From positions 1 to 23,520 of the forward strand of contig CAZMSZ010000081.1 of NCBI GenBank assembly GCA_964569055.1: a DNA stretch of 23,520 nt, written 5' to 3'. Each line of letters opens with the position of its first letter. The stretch's first letter is position 1. Positions 1-6,905 of the stretch are shown piece after piece. The position numbers were made by a program, and so were the translations under genes. Source of the stretch: JAWLGW01 sp964569055. Lineage in GTDB: Bacteria > Planctomycetota > J058. The notes below the pieces were generated by a model. That model saw nothing but the letters and a program-made list of their open reading frames with translations. It ran no database searches and was not told where the DNA came from.

Positions 1-284
1 GCTGCTCCTTGGCGAGAAGGCGCTCTGTACGGCGAGAGGGGCTTCGGGCCCAGTGCCCGGTGTCGCTGTCGCTCGTGTGCCGGGTGGTCGAATCAGCGAC
101 GCTCATTTCGCGACGGCCTCCCCCCCAGAGTCCCCCGCTCTCGCTGAGATTGCGCGCCGCCGCGGCGGCGCGGCTGGAGTGAGTGAACTTCCAGATCTTG
201 GCGAAGGCGCCGCGCCGCCCGAAGCGACGCTGCTGCTTGGCGAGAGGCGCTCTGTAGAGCGAGAGGGGCTTCGGGCTTAGTGCC
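1..284. repeat. imperfect direct repeat, two copies (1-57 and 229-284)
   Basis: Positions 1-57 and 229-284 align almost base for base, with one single-base gap and a handful of substitutions. Both contain CTTGGCGAGA, GGCGCTCTGTA and GCGAGAGGGGCTTCGGGC. Weaker similarity continues to about 90 and 330. In the second copy, GCCCGAAGC (217-225) pairs with GCTTCGGGC (268-276), and an inner CGCTCT/AGAGCG pair (248-253 with 256-261) makes a nested stem. The first copy keeps the right arm (41-49), but its left arm would lie outside the window. Confidence 0.6.
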
Positions 285-552
285 TGCTGCAGTGTCGCTG
301 CTGCATTGCCCCTCGTGCCCCGTGCGCGTGGCTCCCGTGCTCGCTCTTGTCGCGTTCATTGAGTTCGTCGGCCGGACCCGCTGCCCTGCCTGGGTCAGTG
401 CTACTCGCGTCGCGAAACCCAAACGATCCGCCCTGTCGCACCCGGGCAACAGTCCACAGGCCTGTCTGGAGCGATGGCCCTGTGCTTACAGGGGTTGTGC
501 TTTTCATTTCGCCTGGTGCGCGGATTTCTAGGGGGATCTCTCGCCAAGCAAG

Positions 553-571
553 GGCGTCCCGTCGGGACGCC
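553..571. other. 8-bp stem-loop
   Basis: GGCGTCCC (553-560) and GGGACGCC (564-571) form a perfect 8-bp stem around a 3-base loop. No T-run follows on either strand, so it is not a classical terminator. It sits between the 538-550 inverted match and the larger inverted repeat at 587-661. Confidence 0.45.
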
Positions 572-586
572 TGACTCACGGAGAAC

Positions 587-661
587 GGCCCGGCACTCCC
601 CTCGCCGCAGTCAACAACCCTCTCTCTCTCCAAGCACGCTGCTGCGGGGGAGTGCCGGGCC
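587..661. repeat. 15-bp perfect inverted repeat forming a large hairpin
   Basis: Bases 587-601 are the exact reverse complement of 647-661. The stem can be extended inward by CGCAG (606-610) pairing with CTGCG (642-646) across a 4-base bulge. The remaining loop (611-641) is a pyrimidine tract with a CTCTCTCTC core. The element lies about 125 bases upstream of the start codon at 786. It could be a leader RNA structure or a REP/MITE-like palindrome; no flanking target-site duplication is evident. Confidence 0.6.
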
Positions 662-785
662 CAGCCTCCGCCGCGCCACCCTTGGCGCACACCTCCCCGC
701 CAAACACGGTCCCTCCCCCGGGCGTAACACGGGCGATTCCGCGGCGGCAGCGGCCGCGCGGGGCTCGAAACCCGAGGGGAAACGC

Positions 786-2168
786 ATGAAGACGTCCTTG
801 GCCGCGGCGCTCCTGGCCGGCCTGATCCTTCCGCAGGCGGCGAGCGCGCAGGAGTGCCCCCCCACGGGGTGCGGCGAGCAGGTGGGCGCGACGCCCTGGC
901 TCGAGGTCGACGACGAGGCGGACGAGATCCGCGAGCTCGAGGCGCACCTCAACGAGATCCTGCTCGTGGACGAGAGCGGCAAGATCACGCTGCGCGACGA
1001 GTACCGCGAGGGGCTCCCGTTCCCGGCGCAGCGCCTCGAGATGATGCTGTCCACCTTCGTGGAGCTGGGCGAGGACGGCAAGCTCCGCCTGCGCAACCCC
1101 GACATGATCCGGCCCTACCTGCCCATGATCCGCGGGTTCTTCGCGCAGGGCGGGCTCGACAAGCTGCGTGAGCTGCAGAAGCTGCCGCCCGAGGAGCGGC
1201 GCGAGGCCATGCGCAACCTGTTCGGCGAGGGCGCCATGCCCAACCCGTTCGGCCCGCCGCGCCCCGACGGCGAGCGGCGCGAGCGCCGCGTCGAGCGGCC
1301 CGAGGGCGAGCGCCCGCAGACCCGCGAGCGCGGGCGGCGTGACGAGGCGCGCCCGGGCGCCCGCGAGCGGCAGCCACGCGAGGAGCTGCTGGCGCGCCTG
1401 GAGCGGATCGAGCGCTCCGTCGACCGGATCGAGCGCATGCTCGAGGAGCTCGGCTCGCGCGGCTTCGGCGCGCGCCCCGAGCGCGAGCGGGCGCGCGGCC
1501 GCGAGCGCGGCCCGGGCGGATTCCTGCGCCGGCTGTTCGAGCGGGACGAGGACGAGCGCTGGAACCGCCGGCGCGAGCGGCGGGAGCGCGACGAGGGGCT
1601 GCGCGAGCGGCGCCGGTTCCGCGGCATGGGCGACATGCTCGAGCGCGGGCGGGTGTGGAGCGACGGGCTGCGGCGGCTGCGCACGATCATGGAGCCCGAG
1701 GACATGCAGGCGCTCGGCAAGGCGCTGCGCGCCCTCGGCGGCGACCTCGACCCCGAGACGCTGCGCGATCCCATGGCGCTGTTCGGCAAGCTGCGCGGCG
1801 TGCTGACCCCCGAGGAGACCGCGCGGCTGATGGAGGTGTTCAGCGAGTTCCTCGCCACTCCCGAGGGGCGCGCGCTCGCCGAGGAGATCGAGGGCGGCGT
1901 GCGGGACCTCGAGGCGTTCGTCAACTCGCCCGAGGGCGAGCGCATGCTGGCGCGGCTGCGCGAGCTGGGCGAGCGCCTCGGCGACGGCGGTGAGCTGCCC
2001 GAGCGGCTCGAGGAGCTGATCCGCGGGCGCACCCGCCGGGGCGCCGAGGAGACGCCGCGTCGCGACGGCCACGGCCGGCGCGAGGCGCCGAGCGCCGAGC
2101 GCCACCGCCGGGGCGGCGGCGAGGAGCGCGGGCAGCCCGAGCAGCCGCGGCGCGGGCGGCTCTACTAG
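786..2168 (+). CDS. secreted Arg/Glu-rich protein of unknown function
   Basis: This 460-residue protein belongs to no family I recognise. The ATG at 786 was chosen because a GAGGGGA ribosome binding site lies just upstream and because it opens a clean Sec signal peptide (basic MK, a hydrophobic stretch of Ala and Leu, then ASAQ near residue 22). The frame is open further upstream, but that part has no start signal. Two Cys follow cleavage (ECPPTGC). Residues about 165-200 and 235-285 are low-complexity, dominated by Arg and Glu. A heptad-like helix at about 200-225 suggests a coiled coil, and residues about 290-400 look helical and less biased. The C-terminus is again Arg-rich. It precedes the ECF sigma gene and may share its stimulus, but that link rests on position only. 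Confidence 0.75.
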   Translation: MKTSLAAALLAGLILPQAASAQECPPTGCGEQVGATPWLEVDDEADEIRELEAHLNEILLVDESGKITLRDEYREGLPFPAQRLEMMLSTFVELGEDGKLRLRNPDMIRPYLPMIRGFFAQGGLDKLRELQKLPPEERREAMRNLFGEGAMPNPFGPPRPDGERRERRVERPEGERPQTRERGRRDEARPGARERQPREELLARLERIERSVDRIERMLEELGSRGFGARPERERARGRERGPGGFLRRLFERDEDERWNRRRERRERDEGLRERRRFRGMGDMLERGRVWSDGLRRLRTIMEPEDMQALGKALRALGGDLDPETLRDPMALFGKLRGVLTPEETARLMEVFSEFLATPEGRALAEEIEGGVRDLEAFVNSPEGERMLARLRELGERLGDGGELPERLEELIRGRTRRGAEETPRRDGHGRREAPSAERHRRGGGEERGQPEQPRRGRLY

Positions 2169-2196
2169 GCCCGCTCTCGACCAAGGGAGGATCCGA

Positions 2197-2244
2197 GTGC
2201 ACCTCGGCGCGACGTCGATCTCTATACTGGGGCCCGCACGATGA
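2197..2244 (+). promoter_or_regulatory. possible leader peptide (uORF) and embedded -10-like box before the sigma gene
   Basis: AGGGAGG (2184-2190) is followed six bases later by GTG (2197), which opens a 15-codon frame reading MHLGATSISILGPAR. Its TGA (2242-2244) overlaps an ATG at 2241 as ATGA, in frame with the sigma gene. Within it, TATACT (2223-2228) looks like a -10 box, though no convincing -35 is seen. Both readings concern expression of the sigma factor: translational coupling to an early ATG, or a promoter giving a leader of about 108 bases to the GTG at 2343. Confidence 0.3.
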
Positions 2245-2342
2245 GCCTCGCCCTCGCGCCCGTTCAGAGCGCGCTGGCCGGGCTGGCGCGGCGCGGGTGG
2301 ACCGCTCCGCGCCCTGGGTCCCAGCGGGGAGGGGTCGACGGC

Positions 2343-2939
2343 GTGAGCCACGCCGAGGGCACGCGCGCTCGAGTGAGCGAGGCGCCGAGCGACGAGGAGC
2401 TCGTGCGCCGCGCCCTCTCGGGCGAGCAGGAGGCGTTCCGCGGGCTCGTCGAGCGCTACGAGCGGCGGGCCTTCTGGGTCGCGCGCGGCATGCTCGGCAA
2501 CGACGAGGACGCCCGCGACGTGGCGCAGGAGGCGTTCATTCGCGTGCACCGCTCGCTGGAGCGGTTCGACACCGAGCAGCGCTTCTACACCTGGCTCTAC
2601 CAGATCGTGGTGAATCTCTGCATCGACCACCTGCGCAAGAACGCCAAGCGGCGCGGGGTGTCGCTCGACGCGGTTGCCGAGCCGGGACACGAGACGAGCA
2701 GCTCCTCGTCCCTCGAGGGGAGCGAGCTCAAGGAGCGGGTAGCGCGGGTGCTCGACGAGCTCCCGCCCAAGTACAAGACGGTGATGGTCCTCTCGGACCT
2801 GCAGGGGATCGGGGCCAAGGAGATCGCCAAGATCACCGGCGCCACCCACGCCACCGTGCGCTGGCGGCATCACCGGGCGCGCAAGCTGTTCCGCGAGGTG
2901 TGGGAGCGGCTGTATGGGGAGGGAAGCCATGGGCTGTGA
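2343..2939 (+). CDS. ECF-family RNA polymerase sigma factor
   Basis: The product (198 residues from GTG 2343) directs RNA polymerase to a specific regulon. Sigma-70 region 2 spans about residues 29-102, with the typical DARDVAQEAFIRVH block and the FYTWLYQIVVNLCIDHLRK core-binding/-10 segment. Region 4 spans about 133-188 (LPPKYKTVMVL, then the helix-turn-helix GIGAKEIAKITGATHATVRWR and the basic HHRARK). The linker is Ser-rich. GTG 2343 has a strong GGGGAGGGG site ten bases upstream. The alternative ATG at 2241 would add 34 non-conserved residues and has no ribosome site of its own, but overlaps a possible leader peptide. The stop lies inside the anti-sigma gene (11-base overlap), so the two are co-translated. 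The family is certain; the regulon is unknown. Confidence 0.92.
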   Translation: MSHAEGTRARVSEAPSDEELVRRALSGEQEAFRGLVERYERRAFWVARGMLGNDEDARDVAQEAFIRVHRSLERFDTEQRFYTWLYQIVVNLCIDHLRKNAKRRGVSLDAVAEPGHETSSSSSLEGSELKERVARVLDELPPKYKTVMVLSDLQGIGAKEIAKITGATHATVRWRHHRARKLFREVWERLYGEGSHGL

Positions 2940-3636
2940 CGCGATCGGGGCGGGCCTCCCGCTCGAGGACGACGACGTCCGCGCCGCCGAGGTGCTCGCG
3001 CACCTGAGCGCGTGCCCCGCCTGCGCCGCCCGGCAGGCCGAGTACGAGGCGGACGCCGAGGCGCTCGCCGCCTACGGCCGAGCGATCGAGGCCGAGAGCC
3101 CGCCCGCGCTGCTCGGGTTCGCCGACGAGGTCATGGCGCGGATCGCCGCCGCGCCCGTCGCGGCGCCGCTCGCTCCGCTGGAAGGCGCGCCGCCCCGCGC
3201 CGGCGCCCTGCTGCGCCCGAGCTTCGGCGCGGGCGCCTGGCTGGCCGCCGCGGCGGCGCTCCTGGTCGGCCTGGGCCTGGCGCTCGCGCTCGGGCTCGAC
3301 GTCGAGCGGCGCGCCCCCGGCACCGAAGCCGCGCTTCCGCTCGCGCCCACCGTCGACGTGGCGGACGTCGTGGACGCGCCGACGCTCCCCGTCGCGTCGC
3401 CGCTCGAGCCCACGCCCGTCGCCGCGCCTCCGCGCGCGCTCCCGCGGCGCGTCCGGCCGCTCCCGCGGCCCCGTCCCGCCCGCAACAGCGGGATCGTCCC
3501 GGTCGAGGGCGAGCGCGGCGGCACGGGTCGCCGCCTGCTCGAGGACCTGATCGAGGGGCTCAACCCGCGCCTGATGGGCGCGCCGCGCGACCGGCTCCCC
3601 CCGCTGCGCGAGGGCGAGCGCGAGGTCGAGTTCTAA
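2929..3636 (+). CDS. transmembrane zinc-finger anti-sigma factor
   Basis: This 235-residue protein should bind and hold the ECF sigma factor encoded just upstream. Its N-terminus carries the anti-sigma zinc-binding signature: Cys3, then His25-x3-Cys29-x2-Cys32 (HLSACPAC). A single membrane helix lies at about 103-125 (Ala/Leu/Gly-rich), so the zinc finger faces the cytoplasm and the Pro/Arg-rich C-terminus (about 126-235) lies outside. ATG 2929 follows GGGGAGGGAAG at good spacing and overlaps the sigma gene's end, the usual arrangement for such pairs. Identity is inferred from motif, topology and position; overall sequence conservation in this family is low. Release of sigma could be by proteolysis, but no site is visible. 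Confidence 0.85.
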   Translation: MGCDAIGAGLPLEDDDVRAAEVLAHLSACPACAARQAEYEADAEALAAYGRAIEAESPPALLGFADEVMARIAAAPVAAPLAPLEGAPPRAGALLRPSFGAGAWLAAAAALLVGLGLALALGLDVERRAPGTEAALPLAPTVDVADVVDAPTLPVASPLEPTPVAAPPRALPRRVRPLPRPRPARNSGIVPVEGERGGTGRRLLEDLIEGLNPRLMGAPRDRLPPLREGEREVEF

Positions 3637-3652
3637 CGAGGAGGAACACCCC

Positions 3653-4573
3653 ATGAAGCTGCACGTCGCCGCGCTGGCGCTGGCCCTGATCGCCGCGCCC
3701 GCTCCCGTCGCCTTGGCGCAGGACGGCGGCGAGCAGCCGGCTCCGGCCGAGGCGCTCGAGGCTCGGGTCGAGCGGCTGGTGCGTCAGCTCGGGGATCGGG
3801 CCTACGACCGGCGCGAGGAGGCGCAGCGCGCGCTGGTGGCGATCGGGCGCCCGGCGCTGCCTGCCCTGCGGGAGGCGGCCAAGAGTCAGGATCCCGAGGT
3901 CGCGAGCCGCGCCGCCGAGGCGATCGAGGCGATCGGCGGCGAGGTCGAGCCGACGCGGGAGCGCGAGCAGCGCGAGCTGCCGCGGGAGCTCGAAGGGCAC
4001 GAGCTCGAGCGGGGGCTCGAGGAGCTGCCGCTCCAGGGCGCCGGGCCCGACGAGATGCTCGAGGAGCTGCAGCGCACGCTGCCCAAGATGCTCGAGCGCT
4101 TGCTGGAGCGCAGCTTGCCCGGCGGCGAGCCGCGGGGCGGCGAGAGCCCGAACGGGTGGACCCGCGTGTGGCGCTTCGGCGGCCCGTCGACCCAGAGCGA
4201 GACCCCCGTGGGCGAGCTCGGCCTGAGCGTGGAGCGGCCCGGGGCCGCGCTGCGCGCGCAGCTCGAGCTGCCCGAGGGGGTGGGCCTGGTGGTCACCCAG
4301 CTCGACCCGACCGGGCGTGCGGCCCGCAGCGGGGTGCAGCGCTACGACGTGCTCGTGGCGACGGGCGGCCGCGCGATCCGCGAGGTGGCCGACCTCGAGG
4401 GGTTGATCGCCGCGGGCGGGAAGCTGGAGCTGGTCCGCAAGGCGAAGCGGAGCGTGCTCGAGCTGAAGCCGCAGGCGCCCGCCCGGCGCGCCGACCCGCA
4501 GCCGCGGCGCGAGACGCCCAAGGACGAGCCCGCGCCCGAGCGGCCGCGCGACCCGCGCGAGCGCTCGTTCTGA
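3653..4573 (+). CDS. secreted HEAT-repeat and PDZ-domain protein
   Basis: This 306-residue protein starts at ATG 3653 behind a GAGGAGG site, 16 bases after the anti-sigma gene. A Sec signal peptide ends near residue 22 (VALAQ). Residues about 40-95 are HEAT-like: paired helices with the RREEAQRALVAIG and DPEVASRAAEAIEAIG patterns. A Glu/Leu-rich helical linker follows (about 100-155). A PDZ domain spans about 186-272, recognisable from GLGVVV-like strand GVGLVVTQLDPTGRAARSGV, the RYDVLVATGGRAI loop and the final strand. The C-terminus (from 275) is a charged Pro/Arg tail. No protease domain is present. PDZ domains bind C-termini of partner proteins, so a sensor or adaptor role in the envelope for the adjacent sigma/anti-sigma pair is a reasonable inference but unproven. 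Confidence 0.85.
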   Translation: MKLHVAALALALIAAPAPVALAQDGGEQPAPAEALEARVERLVRQLGDRAYDRREEAQRALVAIGRPALPALREAAKSQDPEVASRAAEAIEAIGGEVEPTREREQRELPRELEGHELERGLEELPLQGAGPDEMLEELQRTLPKMLERLLERSLPGGEPRGGESPNGWTRVWRFGGPSTQSETPVGELGLSVERPGAALRAQLELPEGVGLVVTQLDPTGRAARSGVQRYDVLVATGGRAIREVADLEGLIAAGGKLELVRKAKRSVLELKPQAPARRADPQPRRETPKDEPAPERPRDPRERSF

Positions 4574-4584
4574 GCGCGGTCGGT

Positions 4585-4590
4585 TAGCCT
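4585..4590 (+). promoter_or_regulatory. -10-like TAGCCT next to the protease start codon
   Basis: TAGCCT ends eight bases before the ATG at 4599, and no Shine-Dalgarno sequence lies between. The same arrangement occurs at 20320-20325 (minus strand) and 23492-23497. With a TANNNT -10 at this distance, transcription would begin at or next to the start codon, giving a leaderless message. No -35 is recognisable here. Confidence 0.35.
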
Positions 4591-4598
4591 CGGCGTCC

Positions 4599-5372
4599 AT
4601 GGCCGAGGCCGACCCCGATCCCGGCGCGCTCCCGCGCGGCGACGCGCCGGCGGAGCCCGAGCTGCCGCCGCCCGCCGCGACCGTCCTTCGCCCGCACTCG
4701 CCGCGCGAGGCGCTGCTCCTGCTCCTGGTCAGCGGGGCCCTGTTCGCGGGGACGCTGGCGCTGCCCGAGCAGAAGGGCTTGACGCTCGTCGGCGACGTCA
4801 CCCCCGCCTTGCGCGCGCTGGCCTGGATCGCGCCCGCCTACCTGGTGCTGGCGCGCCGCGGGCGCGACCCGCTGCTCGACCACGCCGTGCTGACCCCGAT
4901 TCGGGGCCTCGTCCCGGCCGCGGCGCTCTCGCTCTTGGTGCTCGGCCTGTACGTGCTCGGGTTCGCGGCGCTGCAGCGGCACGAGGGGCGGGTGGCCCAC
5001 TTCCTCGGGGCCCTGAACGGGAGCGACCTCGTGCTGCTCGCGCTGCAGCAGGCCGTGCTGGTGGCGCTGCACGAGGAGTACTTCTTCCGCGGCGTGCTGC
5101 AGCCCTCGCTCGACCGCCCCGAGGGCCCGCAGCGGCGGCTCCTCGGCGCGCCCTTCGGTCGGGGCGCGCTCCTGGCGGCGGCGCTGTTCGCGCTGTGCCA
5201 CCTGATCGCGCGCCCCGAGCCGGCCATGCTGCTGCGGTTCTTCCCGGCGCTGTGGTTCGCCTGGCTGCGGGCCCGCACCGGCTCGATCGTGCCCGGCGTG
5301 ATCGCGCACGCCCTGGCCAACACGGTCGAGCACGCCTGCTACGCGGCCTACTGGGGGACCGGGCCGGCGTAG
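4599..5372 (+). CDS. CPBP (CAAX/Rce1-type) intramembrane protease
   Basis: This 257-residue integral membrane protein carries the three hallmark motifs of the CPBP family. They are Glu159-Glu160-x3-Arg164 (EEYFFR), Phe197-x3-His201 (FALCH) and His237-x3-Asn241 (HALAN). These form the glutamate/histidine active site within the membrane. Several hydrophobic helices precede them (about 36-60, 70-85, 105-125, 140-158), after a Pro-rich cytoplasmic-looking N-terminus. Family members process prenylated proteins, mature bacteriocins or cleave anti-sigma factors and sorting signals; the substrate cannot be told here. The gene follows the sigma/anti-sigma/PDZ genes by 25 bases, but may have its own promoter at 4585. 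Regulated cleavage of the anti-sigma factor is an attractive hypothesis only. Confidence 0.9.
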   Translation: MAEADPDPGALPRGDAPAEPELPPPAATVLRPHSPREALLLLLVSGALFAGTLALPEQKGLTLVGDVTPALRALAWIAPAYLVLARRGRDPLLDHAVLTPIRGLVPAAALSLLVLGLYVLGFAALQRHEGRVAHFLGALNGSDLVLLALQQAVLVALHEEYFFRGVLQPSLDRPEGPQRRLLGAPFGRGALLAAALFALCHLIARPEPAMLLRFFPALWFAWLRARTGSIVPGVIAHALANTVEHACYAAYWGTGPA

Positions 5373-5394
5373 CGCGCTGAGGACGCTCAGCGCG
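5373..5394. terminator. hairpin between convergent genes
   Basis: CGCGCTGAG (5373-5381) and CTCAGCGCG (5386-5394) form a perfect 9-bp stem with a GACG loop. It starts right after the protease stop codon and contains the stop codon of the converging gene. A two-way terminator is the natural reading, although neither side has a T-run. Confidence 0.5.
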
Positions 5395-6661
5395 TGTGCA
5401 CGAAGTGCAGCACGCGGTCGCCGAAGCTCGAGGCGACGAACGGCGACTCGGTGCGCACGTCGGCCACGTGGACCGGCGCCTGGTTGGGCCCCGCCGCGAA
5501 CACCCGGTAGATCACGCTCCCGGGCGCGACCGTGGCGAGCTGGTCGCGGAAGTCGGCCGCGCTGCTGCTCGAGAAGTGGACGTCGCCCGGGCGGAAGATG
5601 AGGCGCTGCGGGGCGTACGGCCCCAGCGGCGCCTGGCCGGCGGCGTCGCGGGCGCCGAGGTGGGCGACCGAGCGGGAGAGCGGGTCGGCGATCGAGCGGG
5701 CGAAGCGCGAGAACAGCTTGATCGCGATGTTGTTGGGCGGCGGGATCGTGGTGGAGGGGGCGCGCTCGAAGAAGTCGCGGCTCTGCTGCGGGTCGAACGA
5801 GGGGATCGCGTGCACGTTGAGCGACGCCGCGCCGTCGACGAGCAGCTTGAGGGCGATCCCCGGGATCAGCATGCGGTCGTCGGTCGCGAGCGACAGCCGG
5901 GCGAGCCCGGGGGCGCCGCTGTGGAGCACGCCGGTGTAGCGGTGGCCAGGGGCCGGCACGAACGCCACCTTGGCCACGGCGCCGAACGGGTGGAAGATCT
6001 TGCTGCGCGGCTCGCGGACGTCGCGCGACTCGCCCACCTCGGGGCTGGTGAACGTCCGCTCGAGCAGGTTCTTGTTGAGCACCCGCAGCGTGTCTCGGAG
6101 CGACCCGCCGATCCCGGCGCTGCCCAGCGCCGGCAGGCGCCGGTAGGGCAGCGCGGCGGCCTCGCGCCACAGCTGCTCTTGCTTGTCGCGCCCGCCGAGC
6201 GCGGTCCAGGCGGGCCCCTCCAGGCCGACCCGCCGCCGCTGCCCCTCGAGCACCACCGGTCCGTGCTCGCCGAACCACACCGCCTCGACCGAGCGCGCCA
6301 GCTCGTCGAGCTCGAGGCGCACGATCCCGGCGCGGGTCGTGGCCTCGCCGCCGAGCGCGCCCACGATCCCGCGCGCCGCGCCGGTCACGTAACCCCGCGC
6401 GCAGACCTCGTCCAGGCGGGTCAGCCGCCCCGAGAGCGCCACCGGCGCCGCGACGTCCGAGAACGTCAGCGTGAGGGTGACCTCGAACGCCTCCCGCTCG
6501 GGCGTGAGCTCGAGTATGCCCGCGACAACGCCGCCGCGCGTGTCGAGGCCGGTGAGGTCGAAGGTGCTGGTGGGCAGCTCGTCGGCGGCGGCGGCGCCAG
6601 CGACGAGCACGGCGAGGGCGCCGGCGAGGAGCGCCCGGCGCGGGGACACGGTGGGGGTCAT
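5387..6661 (-). CDS. secreted protein resembling the catalase-like superfamily
   Basis: The protein (424 residues from ATG 6661) has a Sec signal peptide with basic SPRR, a hydrophobic core and an Ala-rich cleavage site near residue 26. The central and C-terminal part recalls distant members of the heme catalase/allene-oxide-synthase fold: FHPFGAVAKVAFVP near His224, then a GLARLSLA strand, the PGIALKLLVDG segment, SFDPQQSRDFFER near residue 296, and TIPPPNN. The order and spacing match that fold as I remember it, but classical catalase heme-pocket motifs are not obvious, so enzymatic activity is unproven. The region around 30-150 looks like a beta-rich N-terminal domain. No strong ribosome binding site precedes the ATG. 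It converges on the protease gene and lies downstream of the RHS operon on the same strand, with about 95-245 bases between. Confidence 0.6.
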   Translation of the reverse strand: MTPTVSPRRALLAGALAVLVAGAAAADELPTSTFDLTGLDTRGGVVAGILELTPEREAFEVTLTLTFSDVAAPVALSGRLTRLDEVCARGYVTGAARGIVGALGGEATTRAGIVRLELDELARSVEAVWFGEHGPVVLEGQRRRVGLEGPAWTALGGRDKQEQLWREAAALPYRRLPALGSAGIGGSLRDTLRVLNKNLLERTFTSPEVGESRDVREPRSKIFHPFGAVAKVAFVPAPGHRYTGVLHSGAPGLARLSLATDDRMLIPGIALKLLVDGAASLNVHAIPSFDPQQSRDFFERAPSTTIPPPNNIAIKLFSRFARSIADPLSRSVAHLGARDAAGQAPLGPYAPQRLIFRPGDVHFSSSSAADFRDQLATVAPGSVIYRVFAAGPNQAPVHVADVRTESPFVASSFGDRVLHFVHTR

Positions 6662-6905
6662 GGATCGCTCGCAGGTGTGGTTGGGGCTCACGCGGAGCCG
6701 ATCCCCGCCCCTGAGCAGCCGCCGTGCCCGACCGCCGCGCCGTGCGCTTCCTCCAGTTAGGGAGCGCCTGTCCCACACTGTCGGCACGGTGCCCGCAGAT
6801 CGGTTCGCGTGAAAGCAATCGGATCAGGAGCGAGCATGGCCACGTGAGCGACCAGCGAGCCATGGAGGCGGAGCGGCGCTGGAAAGGGGCGGGCGGCCTC
6901 GACAG
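6662..6905. other. probable non-coding spacer
   Basis: If the immunity-like gene really ends at 6906, these 244 bases carry no gene. No clear hairpin terminator, promoter or repeat was seen. If the frame as drawn is right, coding continues to 6757. Confidence 0.35.

Larger units (their letters stand above)
1..785. other. non-coding region with structured repeats
   Basis: No convincing gene was found in these 785 bases. The open frames present lack a ribosome binding site, a recognisable domain or a high-GC codon pattern, and base composition is clearly lower in GC than in the genes that follow. The stretch contains an imperfect direct repeat (1-57 and 229-284), a nested hairpin (217-276), a short strong hairpin (553-571) and a long inverted repeat (587-601 with 647-661). 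A 13-base inverted match also links 234-246 to 538-550. It may hold the long leader of the gene at 786, a non-coding RNA, or the remains of a small palindromic element; the sequence does not decide between these. Confidence 0.6.

Noticed and set aside
234..550. 13-base inverted match (234-246 and 538-550) as terminal inverted repeats of a small insertion element
   Set aside because: No transposase or target-site duplication is seen and the match does not extend; it may belong to the local repeat family instead.
1260..1640. Repetitive CGCGAGCGG-type sequence as a DNA repeat or CRISPR-like array
   Set aside because: It is the codon-level result of Arg/Glu low complexity in the secreted protein; there are no regular spacers or constant repeat units.
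576..2930. Minus-strand frame of 784 codons
   Set aside because: It runs antisense over the secreted protein and the sigma factor, which have signal peptide, ribosome sites and conserved motifs on the plus strand.
4584..6863. Minus-strand frame of 759 codons over the protease and catalase-like genes
   Set aside because: It is in the wrong frame for the catalase-like gene and antisense to the protease; the translation is Arg-rich and featureless.
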